A stretch of DNA of 41,781 nt. It comes from an uncultured Bacteroidota bacterium (GTDB taxonomy: Bacteria; Bacteroidota; Bacteroidia; Flavobacteriales_D; Parvicellaceae). Shown here in pieces: positions 1 to 8,164 of the stretch. The DNA is taken from contig CACAYQ010000007.1 in NCBI GenBank assembly GCA_902536695.1, forward strand, positions 1-41,781. Reading direction: 5' to 3'. The translations under genes and the position numbers were made by a program. The notes under the pieces are model-generated. The model was not told the DNA's origin. It did no database searches and saw only the letters and a list, made by a program, of their open reading frames with translations. Every line of letters begins with the position of its first letter. Positions within the stretch are counted from its first letter, which is position 1.

Positions 1-111
1 TTTAGCTCCATAGTAAAATGATAGATGGATATCTTTGATTATTTGTTTCCCTTGTGGTGTGTTTTTACTCACATTCACCATAGAGAATATTATCTTTTTG
101 TCATCTGACAT
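1..111 (-). CDS. ettA: EttA, ABC-F translation throttle protein (N-terminal fragment, runs off left edge)
   Basis: Only the first 37 codons are in the window, from ATG at 111-109 reading leftwards; the frame is open to base 1. The peptide begins MSDDKKIIFSM and continues with PQGKQIIKDIHLSFYYGAK. This matches my recollection of the extreme N-terminus of Bacteroidota EttA, just before the first Walker A motif. EttA is an ABC-F ATPase that binds the ribosomal E site and gates the first elongation step according to ATP/ADP. It starts 5 nt after the stop of the upstream glycosyltransferase, so it is probably read from the valS transcript. The ABC motifs lie outside the window, so the call rests on the N-terminal match only. 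Confidence 0.8.
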   Translation of the reverse strand, partial: MSDDKKIIFSMVNVSKNTPQGKQIIKDIHLSFYYGAK

Positions 112-116
112 AACGT

Positions 117-1235
117 TTAATTTTTAGTCATTTTATTATACAGCACATTAAAGGCTTCGGCAACTTTTTCATTAGAAAAATGTTGAATCGCATAATTACT
201 TATTTTTTTGTAGTCAAACTGATCATAATTAGCAATCATTCTTTTCATGTTTAAATATAATTCTTCTTCTTCTTTTGGTTTTATCATATAACCTGCAAAT
301 GAATTAAAAATTTCAGGTATCCCTCCCACATTCGTAGTTATTATCGGCATACCTGTTGACATGGCCTCAATTAATACTAAAGGTAAATTTTCAATGTTAC
401 TAAATAATATAAAAGCATTTGCGTTCTGCATCTCAATAGCAATTTCGTTATATGTTTTTTCACCTTCTACTTCTATTTTATCATTTAACTTATACTTATT
501 TATTAAATCGAAAATATAAGACTTTTCTCCCTCTCCAATAATTTTAAGTGTTGCCTTTTCGTCCTTTAATTTTGAAAAGGCTTGAATGATACCACTTACA
601 TTTTTTATATTGTCATCTAATGTTGAAACATGTAAAAATTTGAATTTTGTTCTGAATGTTCTATTAACAGGCTTGAATAATTTGGTATTAACCACATTTG
701 GAACCACGTGATAATTAGCTTTTAAACCCTGTTCTTTCATTCCTTTTAACAATTGCTTAGATACTGGACAAATAGCATATGCGTTTTTAAACCCTTTTTT
801 AATTAATATCGACTGAAGAAATCCAATTTGTTCATTTTTAAGGTTTTGAAAACCATGCCAGTTTTCTGATACTAAATAAGGTGTTTTTTTAATCCATTTA
901 ATGTAAAGAGCTTGCCAAATAGCTGGATGCATAATGTTCATATGAACCAGATCAAAATTAAAATTTGTGGTTACGTATTTTAATCCCTTCACAAAAGCAA
1001 TGAAGTAATTTAAGTATTTGAAAAAACCTCTTTTAAAATATACAATCGTAGTTTGTATTCCATCAATAGATTCTGTAACAATCTCATAATCTTTAATGGT
1101 GTCATCAGCTGTTATATAAAGTACATGAACTTTATTTGTTTTAGATACAGCTTTTACATGATAACTCACAAAATTTCCTAGTGTAGAGTGGACTCTACTT
1201 GGATACCAAGAACTTAAGAAAAGGACTTTTTTCAC
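117..1235 (-). CDS. Glycosyltransferase family 4 (GT-B fold)
   Basis: This 372-residue cytoplasmic GT-B enzyme should transfer a sugar from an activated nucleotide donor. The N-terminal Rossmann half begins KKVLFLSSWYPSR. The C-terminal donor-binding half holds the retaining-GT4 EX7E motif at E282...E290 (IENLPLVLIEAM), followed by a Gly-rich GGIPEIF segment. The start codon is GTG at 1235-1233; no nearby ATG gives a full N-terminal domain. It lies 9 nt after valS and 5 nt before ettA, an unlikely functional grouping, so co-transcription is probably a matter of packing. Acceptor and product (capsule, LPS or exopolysaccharide) cannot be told from the sequence. Confidence 0.85.
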   Translation of the reverse strand: MKKVLFLSSWYPSRVHSTLGNFVSYHVKAVSKTNKVHVLYITADDTIKDYEIVTESIDGIQTTIVYFKRGFFKYLNYFIAFVKGLKYVTTNFNFDLVHMNIMHPAIWQALYIKWIKKTPYLVSENWHGFQNLKNEQIGFLQSILIKKGFKNAYAICPVSKQLLKGMKEQGLKANYHVVPNVVNTKLFKPVNRTFRTKFKFLHVSTLDDNIKNVSGIIQAFSKLKDEKATLKIIGEGEKSYIFDLINKYKLNDKIEVEGEKTYNEIAIEMQNANAFILFSNIENLPLVLIEAMSTGMPIITTNVGGIPEIFNSFAGYMIKPKEEEELYLNMKRMIANYDQFDYKKISNYAIQHFSNEKVAEAFNVLYNKMTKN

Positions 1236-1244
1236 TAGTCTATT

Positions 1245-3875
1245 TTAAAGTGAGGATAATTCGATTAATCTTTCTTTTAGAATTTGAATTTGGTTTTCAG
1301 CATCACTTTTTTTCTTTAGTTCCATATCTACCACTTTTTGAGGAGCATTAGCCATGAATTTTTCATTGTCTAATTTTTTCATCACACTTTTAAGAAAACC
1401 TTCTTTATCATCTAATTCAGATCTTACTTTCACCATTTCTGCATCTAAATCAATTCCCTTACTAAAAGGAATAAAAAATTCATTATTATTTACAACAAAT
1501 GAATTTGCCCCTTTAATAGAGCTATCTACAAATTTAATTTCCTTAATATTTCCTAATTTGATTATTAATGAATTAAATAAATTATCCCATTTATTATTAA
1601 TCCTAACATTGAAATCTAAGAGAACCTTATTGGCTATATTATTTTCTTTTCTGATATTTCTAATCCCAGAAACCACATCTTTAAAAGTGGTAAACTGCTT
1701 TAATATATTGTCATCTAGAGGATTATTTTCTGGCCACTTTTCATTAACAATAAAAGATGACTCTTCTCTCTTTTCAATTAGTTGCCAAATTTCCTCACTA
1801 ATAAATGGTGTGAATGGATAAACTAATTTTAATATTTTATCAAAAATACCAATGGTATCCTCATAGGTCTGTTTATCGATGGGGTGACCATAGGCTGGTT
1901 TAATCATCTCTAGATACCAAGAACAAAAATCGTCCCATACTGTTTTATAAGTTGACATTAATGCCTCGGAAATTCGAAATTTATTGTAAGATTCATTTAT
2001 GGACGTAAGGTTTTCATTAAACTTCGATTTAAACCATTGTATTGCTACTTCAGAAGAGTTTTCTTGTTTTAATTCTTCACTTACTGACCAAGAAGAAATG
2101 AGTCGATAGGAGTTCCATATTTTATTAGTAAAATTTCTCCCTTGTTCGCATAATGCACTGTCAAATAAAAGGTCATTCCCTGCTGGTGAAGAAAGTAGCA
2201 TTCCCACTCTTACCCCATCAGCACCATATTTCTCTATCAGTTCAAGCGGATCAGGGCTATTACCAAGTGATTTTGACATTTTCCTCCCCAATTTGTCTCT
2301 AACGATACCTGTGAAATATACGTTTTTAAAAGGTGGTTTTTCTTTATATTCATAGCCAGAAATTATCATTCTTGCTACCCAAAAAAACATGATTTCTGGG
2401 GCAGTTACTAAGTCATTTGTAGGATAATAATAATCTATTTCTTCATTTTTGTTAAAACCATTAAAAACAGCTATTGGCCATATCCAAGAAGAAAACCAAG
2501 TATCCATAACATCCTCATCTTGTTTTAGGTCTGCCTTGGTATAATTTTTATCGAATTGCTTATTTAGTTTTTCTAATGCTTTATCAATGGACTGAGCAAC
2601 GATAAAATCATCTTTTCCTTCACCAAAATAATATGCGGGTATTCTGTGTCCCCACCATAATTGACGAGAAATACACCAATCTCTTATGTTTTCCATCCAA
2701 TGTTTGTAGGTGTTTTTGAATTTTTCTGGATAAAATTGGACGGTATTATTCATTACATTTTCTAGAGCTGGTTTGCTTAGTTTTTCCATTGCACAAAACC
2801 ACTGTAATGACAATCTTGGTTCAATTACTGCATCTGTTCTTTCTGAAAAACCTATTTTATTTATGTGGTCTTCTTCTTTTATTAAATAACCAGTAGTATG
2901 TAACTCATGTGCTATTTTTTTTCTCACTTCAAATCTATCTTCTCCTACATATAGCTTAGCATTTTTATTTAAAGTCCCATTTGGATTTAGAATATTAATT
3001 ACTTCTAGATTATGTTTTTTTCCAATTTCATAATCATTTGGATCATGCGCTGGTGTGATTTTTAGACAACCTGTACCAAACTCCATATCTACATAATCAT
3101 CAAAAATGATAGGAATAGTACGATTGATTAGTGGTACTAATACTTCTTTTCCAGCCAAGTGACTGTAGCGATCATCATTAGGATTAATACAAATCGCAGA
3201 ATCTCCAAGGATCGTTTCTGGTCTTGTAGTAGCAATTTGAATCCATTCATCTTCTGAGTCTTTTACTTTATATCTTACATAGTACAATTTGGAATTGACT
3301 TCCTTGTAAAATACTTCTTCATCACTTAATGCAGTTTTAGCTTCAGGATCCCAATTAATCATTCTTTCCCCGCGATAAATAAATCCTTTATCATGAAGAT
3401 CACAAAACACATTGATGACTTCATTGTAATAATTGTCATCCATGGTAAAGGTAGTTCTATCCCAATCGCAAGATGCACCCAATTTTTTTAATTGTTCAAG
3501 AATAATTCCTCCATGTTTATTAGTCCATTGCCAGGCATGTTCTAAAAATTCATCTCTAGATAAATCACTTTTTTTGATCCCCTCTGATCTCAATTTTTGG
3601 ACTACCTTGGCTTCTGTAGCTATTGATGCATGATCTGTACCAGGAACCCAACATGCATTTTTACCTAACATCCGTGCTCTTCTTACCAGTACATCTTGAA
3701 TGGTGTTGTTAAGCATATGTCCCATATGTAAAACACCCGTAACGTTGGGTGGTGGGATAACTACAGTGTAAGGATCTCTATCGTTAGGTTTTGATTTAAA
3801 TAGATCAGCCTCAATCCATTTAGCATACCACTTATCTTCTGCTTTAGCAGGATCATATGTCTTAGAAACTTCCAT
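1245..3875 (-). CDS. valS: Valyl-tRNA synthetase
   Basis: This class I aminoacyl-tRNA synthetase charges tRNA-Val with valine. At 876 residues it has the usual bacterial length. The class I HIGH motif appears as HMGH at residues 50-53 after PPPNVTG, and KMSKS lies at 532-536. Between them is the CP1 editing domain with TTRPETILGD (216-225), which hydrolyses mischarged Thr-tRNA. The C-terminal 70 residues form the Lys/Glu-rich coiled-coil arm typical of ValS. Translation starts at ATG 3875-3873. A -7-like box TACTTTTG sits 19 nt upstream. It is first in a run with the glycosyltransferase and ettA. Confidence 0.98.
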   Translation of the reverse strand: MEVSKTYDPAKAEDKWYAKWIEADLFKSKPNDRDPYTVVIPPPNVTGVLHMGHMLNNTIQDVLVRRARMLGKNACWVPGTDHASIATEAKVVQKLRSEGIKKSDLSRDEFLEHAWQWTNKHGGIILEQLKKLGASCDWDRTTFTMDDNYYNEVINVFCDLHDKGFIYRGERMINWDPEAKTALSDEEVFYKEVNSKLYYVRYKVKDSEDEWIQIATTRPETILGDSAICINPNDDRYSHLAGKEVLVPLINRTIPIIFDDYVDMEFGTGCLKITPAHDPNDYEIGKKHNLEVINILNPNGTLNKNAKLYVGEDRFEVRKKIAHELHTTGYLIKEEDHINKIGFSERTDAVIEPRLSLQWFCAMEKLSKPALENVMNNTVQFYPEKFKNTYKHWMENIRDWCISRQLWWGHRIPAYYFGEGKDDFIVAQSIDKALEKLNKQFDKNYTKADLKQDEDVMDTWFSSWIWPIAVFNGFNKNEEIDYYYPTNDLVTAPEIMFFWVARMIISGYEYKEKPPFKNVYFTGIVRDKLGRKMSKSLGNSPDPLELIEKYGADGVRVGMLLSSPAGNDLLFDSALCEQGRNFTNKIWNSYRLISSWSVSEELKQENSSEVAIQWFKSKFNENLTSINESYNKFRISEALMSTYKTVWDDFCSWYLEMIKPAYGHPIDKQTYEDTIGIFDKILKLVYPFTPFISEEIWQLIEKREESSFIVNEKWPENNPLDDNILKQFTTFKDVVSGIRNIRKENNIANKVLLDFNVRINNKWDNLFNSLIIKLGNIKEIKFVDSSIKGANSFVVNNNEFFIPFSKGIDLDAEMVKVRSELDDKEGFLKSVMKKLDNEKFMANAPQKVVDMELKKKSDAENQIQILKERLIELSSL

Positions 3876-3894
3876 TTTCTCGATTGTGGTTTTG

Positions 3895-3902
3895 CAAAAG
3901 TA
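3895..3902 (-). promoter_or_regulatory. Candidate -7 box (TAnnTTTG) for valS
   Basis: Read on the minus strand this is TACTTTTG, a match to the Bacteroidota -7 consensus TAnnTTTG. It ends 19 nt before the valS ATG. No good TTG -33 element lies 17-23 nt upstream of it, so the assignment rests on the -7 box alone. Confidence 0.5.
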
Positions 3903-3948
3903 AACTTATTATCTAAATAAGGAGTTGAATTTTAATCCATATCATAAT

Positions 3949-4521
3949 TCATATTAACAACCAGTTTTTTAAAATTTCTTTACCATGTTCAGTTAGTATG
4001 CTTTCTGGATGAAATTGAACACCAAAAATATTAAGTCTTTTATGTCGAAATGCCATATTTAAACCGTTGTTATTTAACGCTGTTTCTGTTAAATCATTGC
4101 TTAGCTTTTTGACATTCCATGAATGATAATGGCCTATTTTAAATTTTTTGGGGATATTTTTAAATAATCCTTCATGGTCAACAACTAGCAACTCACTAGA
4201 TATACCGTGTCTTACCTTTTTTAGATTATATAAAGTAGAACCATAATAGGAAGCTAAATATTGATGACCTAAACATATTCCTAATATAGAATGAGAATTT
4301 TGGTATTGATAAATAATATTATCTAGATATGTATATTCATTTGGGTGACCTGGCCCAGGAGAAATTAAAATATGTTTTATATTATCAAAATGCTTTTCCT
4401 CTACTTGATCTTTACGAATTACCTTTACATCAGCACTAAGACTTTCTAAATAATGGACAAGATTAAATGTAAATGAATCATAATTATCGATTACAACGAC
4501 CTTAATATTTTTAGATTTCAT
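3949..4521 (-). CDS. Class I glutamine amidotransferase, TrpG/PabA type
   Basis: This 190-residue protein supplies ammonia from glutamine to a chorismate-using synthase (anthranilate or aminodeoxychorismate synthase). It begins IKVVVIDNYDSFTFNLVHYL, the family signature. The oxyanion segment is SPGPGHP (54-60), the nucleophile is C83 in GICLGHQ, and the catalytic pair is H171/E173 in GVQFHPES. I chose ATG 4521-4519. The open frame reaches 4596, but that extension is not family-like and would overlap the start of the divergent acyltransferase. No trpE or pabB partner is in the window, so TrpG and PabA cannot be told apart; one subunit may serve both. Confidence 0.88.
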   Translation of the reverse strand: MKSKNIKVVVIDNYDSFTFNLVHYLESLSADVKVIRKDQVEEKHFDNIKHILISPGPGHPNEYTYLDNIIYQYQNSHSILGICLGHQYLASYYGSTLYNLKKVRHGISSELLVVDHEGLFKNIPKKFKIGHYHSWNVKKLSNDLTETALNNNGLNMAFRHKRLNIFGVQFHPESILTEHGKEILKNWLLI

Positions 4522-4560
4522 TTGATAAAATTTATTGTCTTTAAGTCTTGAAGATAAAAT

Positions 4561-4568
4561 TATATTTG
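4561..4568 (+). promoter_or_regulatory. Candidate -7 box (TATATTTG) for the acyltransferase gene
   Basis: TATATTTG fits TAnnTTTG and ends 19 nt before the ATG at 4588. A TTG at 4535-4537 lies 23 nt upstream of it, the long end of the usual -33/-7 spacing. The site is in the 66-nt gap between two divergent starts. Confidence 0.5.
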
Positions 4569-4587
4569 CTTCGAAATATACAAATTC

Positions 4588-5451
4588 ATGCACCAATTAT
4601 TGTATTACATTATCATAATTCCTTTATCCTTATTACCTCATTTTGTCTTGTATAAAATATCTGATCTTCTTTGTGTTGTAATGAAGGACATATTGAAATA
4701 TAGAAAGGATATTATCCTAGGTAATATTAAAAGATCTTTTCCTGAAAAAACAGTGGATCAACAGCTGGAAATATATGCAAACTTTTACCGTCATTTTTGT
4801 GATTTATTAATTGAAAATCTAAAAGGCTTTACCATTACAAAAACTCAGATTAAAAACAGATTGAACATGTCTAATCCTGAGTTAGTAAATGATTATTTTG
4901 AAAAAGGAAAAAGTGTTATTCTTATTGGAGGACATTACAACAACTGGGAGATCACTGCACAAGGATGTCCAATTTATTTAAAACATGAGCTATATGCTAT
5001 TTACAAACCTCTAAAAAATGATTTTTATAATAATAAAATGAGAAGTACTCGTGGAAAATTTGGTTTACATCTGACGCCAATGAAATTGACTAAAAAATAT
5101 TTTGAATTAGAAACTAGCAATCCGAAAGCAATTATTTTTGGTTCAGATCAAAGTCCATCTAATATTAAAAACGCATATTGGACTACATTTTTAAAACAAG
5201 ACACAGGCTTTTTATTCGGTGCTGAAAAATATGCTAAAGATTATAACTACCCTGTTATTTATGTACATATAGAAAAGATTAAAAGAGGATTTTACAGGGT
5301 AAATTTTGAACTGATTTGTGAAAGTCCTAGATCATTAAAACATGGTGAAATAATGGAGCTTTTTTCTAAAAAATTAGAGAAAAATATTGTAGATATCCCT
5401 CATTATTGGTTGTGGAGTCACCACCGTTGGAAAAAGTCTAAACCGTTGTAA
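4588..5451 (+). CDS. Lipid A biosynthesis acyltransferase, LpxL/HtrB family
   Basis: This inner-membrane-associated enzyme should add a secondary acyl chain to a lipid A precursor from acyl-ACP. It has 287 residues, close to the family length. An N-terminal hydrophobic segment (5-30) anchors it. The catalytic HX4(D/E) motif is H116...E121 in GGHYNNWE. A second conserved block, GSDQSPSN, follows in the middle of the protein. ATG 4588 is the first codon of the membrane segment. It is divergent from the amidotransferase gene. Some members of this superfamily acylate other lipids (for example ornithine or flavolipins), so the substrate is inferred from family membership only. Confidence 0.87.
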   Translation: MHQLLYYIIIIPLSLLPHFVLYKISDLLCVVMKDILKYRKDIILGNIKRSFPEKTVDQQLEIYANFYRHFCDLLIENLKGFTITKTQIKNRLNMSNPELVNDYFEKGKSVILIGGHYNNWEITAQGCPIYLKHELYAIYKPLKNDFYNNKMRSTRGKFGLHLTPMKLTKKYFELETSNPKAIIFGSDQSPSNIKNAYWTTFLKQDTGFLFGAEKYAKDYNYPVIYVHIEKIKRGFYRVNFELICESPRSLKHGEIMELFSKKLEKNIVDIPHYWLWSHHRWKKSKPL

Positions 5452-5588
5452 ACAAGTAGCTTATCTATTTTTAATCGTTTTTAAACGGATGTTAAATGGT
5501 TAATCTCCGACTATAATTTTCTTTTAAGTATTCCTTTGTGATGTCAATTCCGAAAAATGACAATTTATTAACCAATAAAAAATCACAT

Positions 5589-5921
5589 ATGAATAAAATA
5601 AGAAATAAAGTACAATTAATAGGTAATGTAGGGGCTAAACCAAACATTGAGCAAACTAAAAATGGTCATGTATATACTAAAATATCGCTTGCTACAAATG
5701 AGTTTAAATATGATGCTGATGGCGTGAAAAGTCAGCACACATTATGGCATCAAGTTATCGCTTGGAATAAACTTGCAAAAACAGTAAATCAGTATGTTCA
5801 GAAGGGTCAGGAAATATGTATAAATGGTAAATTAAATCACAGAACTTTTGAAGATCTAGATGGAAAAAAACAATATGTTACAGAAGTAATAGCAGATGAA
5901 GTACTTTTTTTAAAAAAGTAG
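5589..5921 (+). CDS. ssb: Single-stranded DNA-binding protein (short, no acidic tail)
   Basis: This 110-residue OB-fold protein covers ssDNA during replication and repair. NKIRNKVQLIGNVGAKP is the usual Bacteroidota SSB start, so I chose ATG 5589 over the in-frame GTG at 5538. The core includes LWHQVIAWNKLAKTVNQYV and the final strand KQYVTEVIADEVLFLKK, and the protein stops there. There is no disordered linker or DDDIPF-like acidic tail, which in E. coli SSB recruits partner enzymes. This may be an accessory SSB, with a tailed copy elsewhere. A strong hairpin terminator follows. Confidence 0.93.
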   Translation: MNKIRNKVQLIGNVGAKPNIEQTKNGHVYTKISLATNEFKYDADGVKSQHTLWHQVIAWNKLAKTVNQYVQKGQEICINGKLNHRTFEDLDGKKQYVTEVIADEVLFLKK

Positions 5922-5936
5922 CTTATTTACCTATTC

Positions 5937-5963
5937 AAAGGGCCAACATAGGTTGGTCCTTTT
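5937..5963 (+). terminator. Rho-independent terminator after ssb, between convergent genes
   Basis: An 11-bp stem pairs 5937-5947 (AAAGGGCCAAC) with 5952-5962 (GTTGGTCCTTT), with one G-T pair, a 4-nt loop (ATAG) and a short T-run on the plus strand. It sits between the ssb stop (5921) and the stop of the convergent glycosyltransferase (5971). It may work in both directions, but the minus-strand T-run is poorer. Confidence 0.82.
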
Positions 5964-5970
5964 AATTATT

Positions 5971-7083
5971 TCATAATACCTTATTTATAAACTCATGCCA
6001 AGAGTATTGGCCAGCTTTAATTTTCGCACCCTTTTCTATTTTCTTTCTTAGTAAATCATTGTCGTAAAAATTTAGAATATGTTTTGCAATTTCTGATGAG
6101 TTTGGTTCAGAAATAAAACCATCACTATTGTGATTAACTACTTCAGGAAGACCTCCAACATTATTTACAAGCATGGGTTTTTGATAATGAATAGCAAGTT
6201 GAGTTATTCCGCTTTGAGAAGCTGAAATGTAGGGTAATAAAATAAGGTCTGCTAATTCAAAATAGCTTGAAACCTGATGATTGGGAATGAATTTATCATG
6301 AATAATAATATTATTTAATTTCAACTCTTTTATTAGCTGTAAATAGCCATTTTTATCGTCATAGAACTCCCCAGCAATTAATAATTTTAATTTACGGTCC
6401 TTTAATTTGGGATGACTCATGGCTTCTATAGCTAAATCTAAACCCTTATATTTTCTAATTAAACCAAAGAACAAAATATAGTCACCATCATCTAAACCTA
6501 AAGCACTTAACGCTTCTGCCCTACCTGGTTTTTTGCTGTAAATATTGTAAACAGGGTGAAATAGTGATGTTACATTAAAATTATTATTTATAGATTTAAT
6601 TTCAAGTGAGACTTTATTACTAAGCGTAAAAATATGATCACATTGTTTCAAAAAGTAACGAACTAACTTTATATCTCCAATTCTTTTTTCATGAGGAATA
6701 GCATTATCTACGATTCCATATACGTGGTATTTTTTATTTCTAATTTTTTTAGCAATATAACCCAAACATGGGGCAAAAAATGGCATCCAGAATCGAATAA
6801 AAACTTTATCAGGATTCAATTTAATTATCTCTTTATATGTTTTTATCCAAGAAAATGGGTTAATGGAACTAATTAGATTCTGTATTTGGAATGAAAAATC
6901 TGCTTTTTTCTCTACTCTATACTGTGTTTTTCCTGGAAAAAGAAAAGAGGGATATTGTAGCTTGAAAGAGATGATTGTTACTTCATGACCATTTTTTTGC
7001 AATTCAGAAGCAAAAGCTTCATTAAAATCTGAGATGCCACCACGGTAAGGATGTGCAGGCCCTACCAGAACAATTTTACTCAT
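5971..7083 (-). CDS. Glycosyltransferase family 4, variant without the EX7E motif
   Basis: This is a 370-residue GT-B glycosyltransferase. The N-terminal half begins KIVLVGPAHPYRGGISDFN, where the Gly-rich loop contacts the acceptor. The donor-binding half includes LFFGLIRKYKGLDLAIEAM and ends VNNVGGLPEVV. Where most GT4 enzymes have EX7E, this one reads SASQSGITQLAIHY. I recall this from a GT4 subgroup, so it need not mean loss of activity. ATG 7083 overlaps the last 8 bases of the upstream GT2 gene, implying translational coupling. The pair probably builds a surface glycan; the exact product is unknown. Confidence 0.85.
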   Translation of the reverse strand: MSKIVLVGPAHPYRGGISDFNEAFASELQKNGHEVTIISFKLQYPSFLFPGKTQYRVEKKADFSFQIQNLISSINPFSWIKTYKEIIKLNPDKVFIRFWMPFFAPCLGYIAKKIRNKKYHVYGIVDNAIPHEKRIGDIKLVRYFLKQCDHIFTLSNKVSLEIKSINNNFNVTSLFHPVYNIYSKKPGRAEALSALGLDDGDYILFFGLIRKYKGLDLAIEAMSHPKLKDRKLKLLIAGEFYDDKNGYLQLIKELKLNNIIIHDKFIPNHQVSSYFELADLILLPYISASQSGITQLAIHYQKPMLVNNVGGLPEVVNHNSDGFISEPNSSEIAKHILNFYDNDLLRKKIEKGAKIKAGQYSWHEFINKVL

Positions 7084-8032
7084 CTAAATTGGATTTGTGG
7101 CTTATCTTATACACATTTCTTTTAGGTGAATTTCTAGCAATCATTTCACCTAAAAACCCAGCTAAAAAAAGTTGTACACCCAAAATTAAAGCCGTTAATG
7201 CTACGTAAAATTCAGTTCTGTTAGCAATCAATTTAGCTCCTTTATTTAAGAAAAGTTTATCAACTCCAATATAAATTAAAAATAAAAAGCTGATTAAAAA
7301 CATCAAAGTTCCTAAAGAACCAAAAAAATGCATGGGCCTTTTAGCATATTTAACTATAAATGTAATACTGAATAAGTCTAAAAATCCAAAAATAAATCGT
7401 TCTAATCCAAATTTAGATACCCCATGTTTTCTAGCATAATGAACAACTGCCTTTTCAGTTATTTTATCGAATCCAGACCATTTAGCAATGACTGGAATAT
7501 ATCTATGCATTTCTCCATATACTTCTATATTTTTTACTACTTCGGATTTATAGGCTTTCAAGCCACAGTTCATATCATGTAATTTAATACCAGAAACACG
7601 TCTTGTAACTGCATTATATAATTTGGTTGGGATAGTTTTAGATAATGGATCTTTTCTGTCTTTTTTCCAACCAGAAACAATGTCAAACCCATCTTTAATA
7701 ATCATGTCATAAAGTGATGGTATTTCATCAGGGGAATCCTGTAAATCAGCGTCCATAGTAATAACCACGTCACCTTGTGCATGTTCAAAGCCTACATTTA
7801 ATGCAGCAGATTTTCCATAATTCCTTCTGAAGGAAATCCCTTTAATATTGGTGTTTTCTTTACTTAAAATGGAAATTACATTCCATGAGTTGTCTGTACT
7901 TCCATCATTTATAAGTAAAATCTCATACTTATAATTTTTGGAATCACATACTTTTTTAATCCAAGTAGTTAACTCAGCTAATGAGTCCTCTTCATTATAC
8001 AATGGAATAACTAAAGAAATGTCTATATTCAT
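7076..8032 (-). CDS. Glycosyltransferase family 2, polyprenyl-phosphate sugar transferase type (DPM1/ArnC-like)
   Basis: This protein of about 318 residues has a GT-A domain (LVIPLYNEEDSL near the start, the DXD-type MDADLQDSPDEI, then GLKAYKSEVV) followed by two C-terminal membrane segments. That architecture is typical of enzymes loading a sugar onto undecaprenyl phosphate (the DPM1/ArnC/GtrB group). I chose ATG 8032; the open frame continues to a TTG at 8050, but that lies upstream of the likely promoter box at 8038-8045. Its stop overlaps the GT4 start by 8 bases. It probably provides lipid-linked sugar for envelope or protein glycosylation. Confidence 0.87.
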   Translation of the reverse strand: MNIDISLVIPLYNEEDSLAELTTWIKKVCDSKNYKYEILLINDGSTDNSWNVISILSKENTNIKGISFRRNYGKSAALNVGFEHAQGDVVITMDADLQDSPDEIPSLYDMIIKDGFDIVSGWKKDRKDPLSKTIPTKLYNAVTRRVSGIKLHDMNCGLKAYKSEVVKNIEVYGEMHRYIPVIAKWSGFDKITEKAVVHYARKHGVSKFGLERFIFGFLDLFSITFIVKYAKRPMHFFGSLGTLMFLISFLFLIYIGVDKLFLNKGAKLIANRTEFYVALTALILGVQLFLAGFLGEMIARNSPKRNVYKISHKSNLDE

Positions 8033-8037
8033 TAGAA

Positions 8038-8045
8038 CAAATATA
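8038..8045 (-). promoter_or_regulatory. Candidate -7 box (TATATTTG) for the GT2-GT4 operon
   Basis: On the minus strand TATATTTG ends only 5 nt before the ATG at 8032, so transcription would begin at or next to the start codon. No well-placed -33 TTG is visible. The box lies between the ATG and the alternative TTG start at 8050, which argues against that upstream start. Confidence 0.45.
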
Positions 8046-8127
8046 TTCAAGATTAATGATTACTTATGTTCATCAAATTAAATTTAAGCGCTTTAATGTT
8101 AATGTTTTAAAAATTACAGCCTTAGGG

Positions 8128-8157
8128 TTGTCAATTCGTACCTAATAATTATGTTTG
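8128..8157 (+). promoter_or_regulatory. Bacteroidota-type promoter of the gldF operon
   Basis: TTG at 8128-8130, a 19-nt spacer and TATGTTTG at 8150-8157 match the -33 TTG / -7 TAnnTTTG consensus very well. Only 7 nt separate the box from the gldF ATG (8165), predicting a very short or absent 5' leader. It is the best promoter in the window. Confidence 0.75.
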
Positions 8158-8164
8158 TAGCACA

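Noticed and set aside
1354-1821. 155-codon plus-strand open frame
   Set aside because: It lies entirely antisense to valS, is rich in Leu/Ser/Ile as expected from the reverse of a coiled-coil gene, and has no domain signature.
4522-4596. Longer N-terminus for the amidotransferase
   Set aside because: The extra 25 residues are not family-like and would overlap the divergent acyltransferase start; ATG 4521 gives the conserved N-terminus.
5471-5490. Small inverted repeat between the acyltransferase gene and ssb
   Set aside because: The stem is only 5 bp with a 2-nt loop, which is not a stable hairpin.
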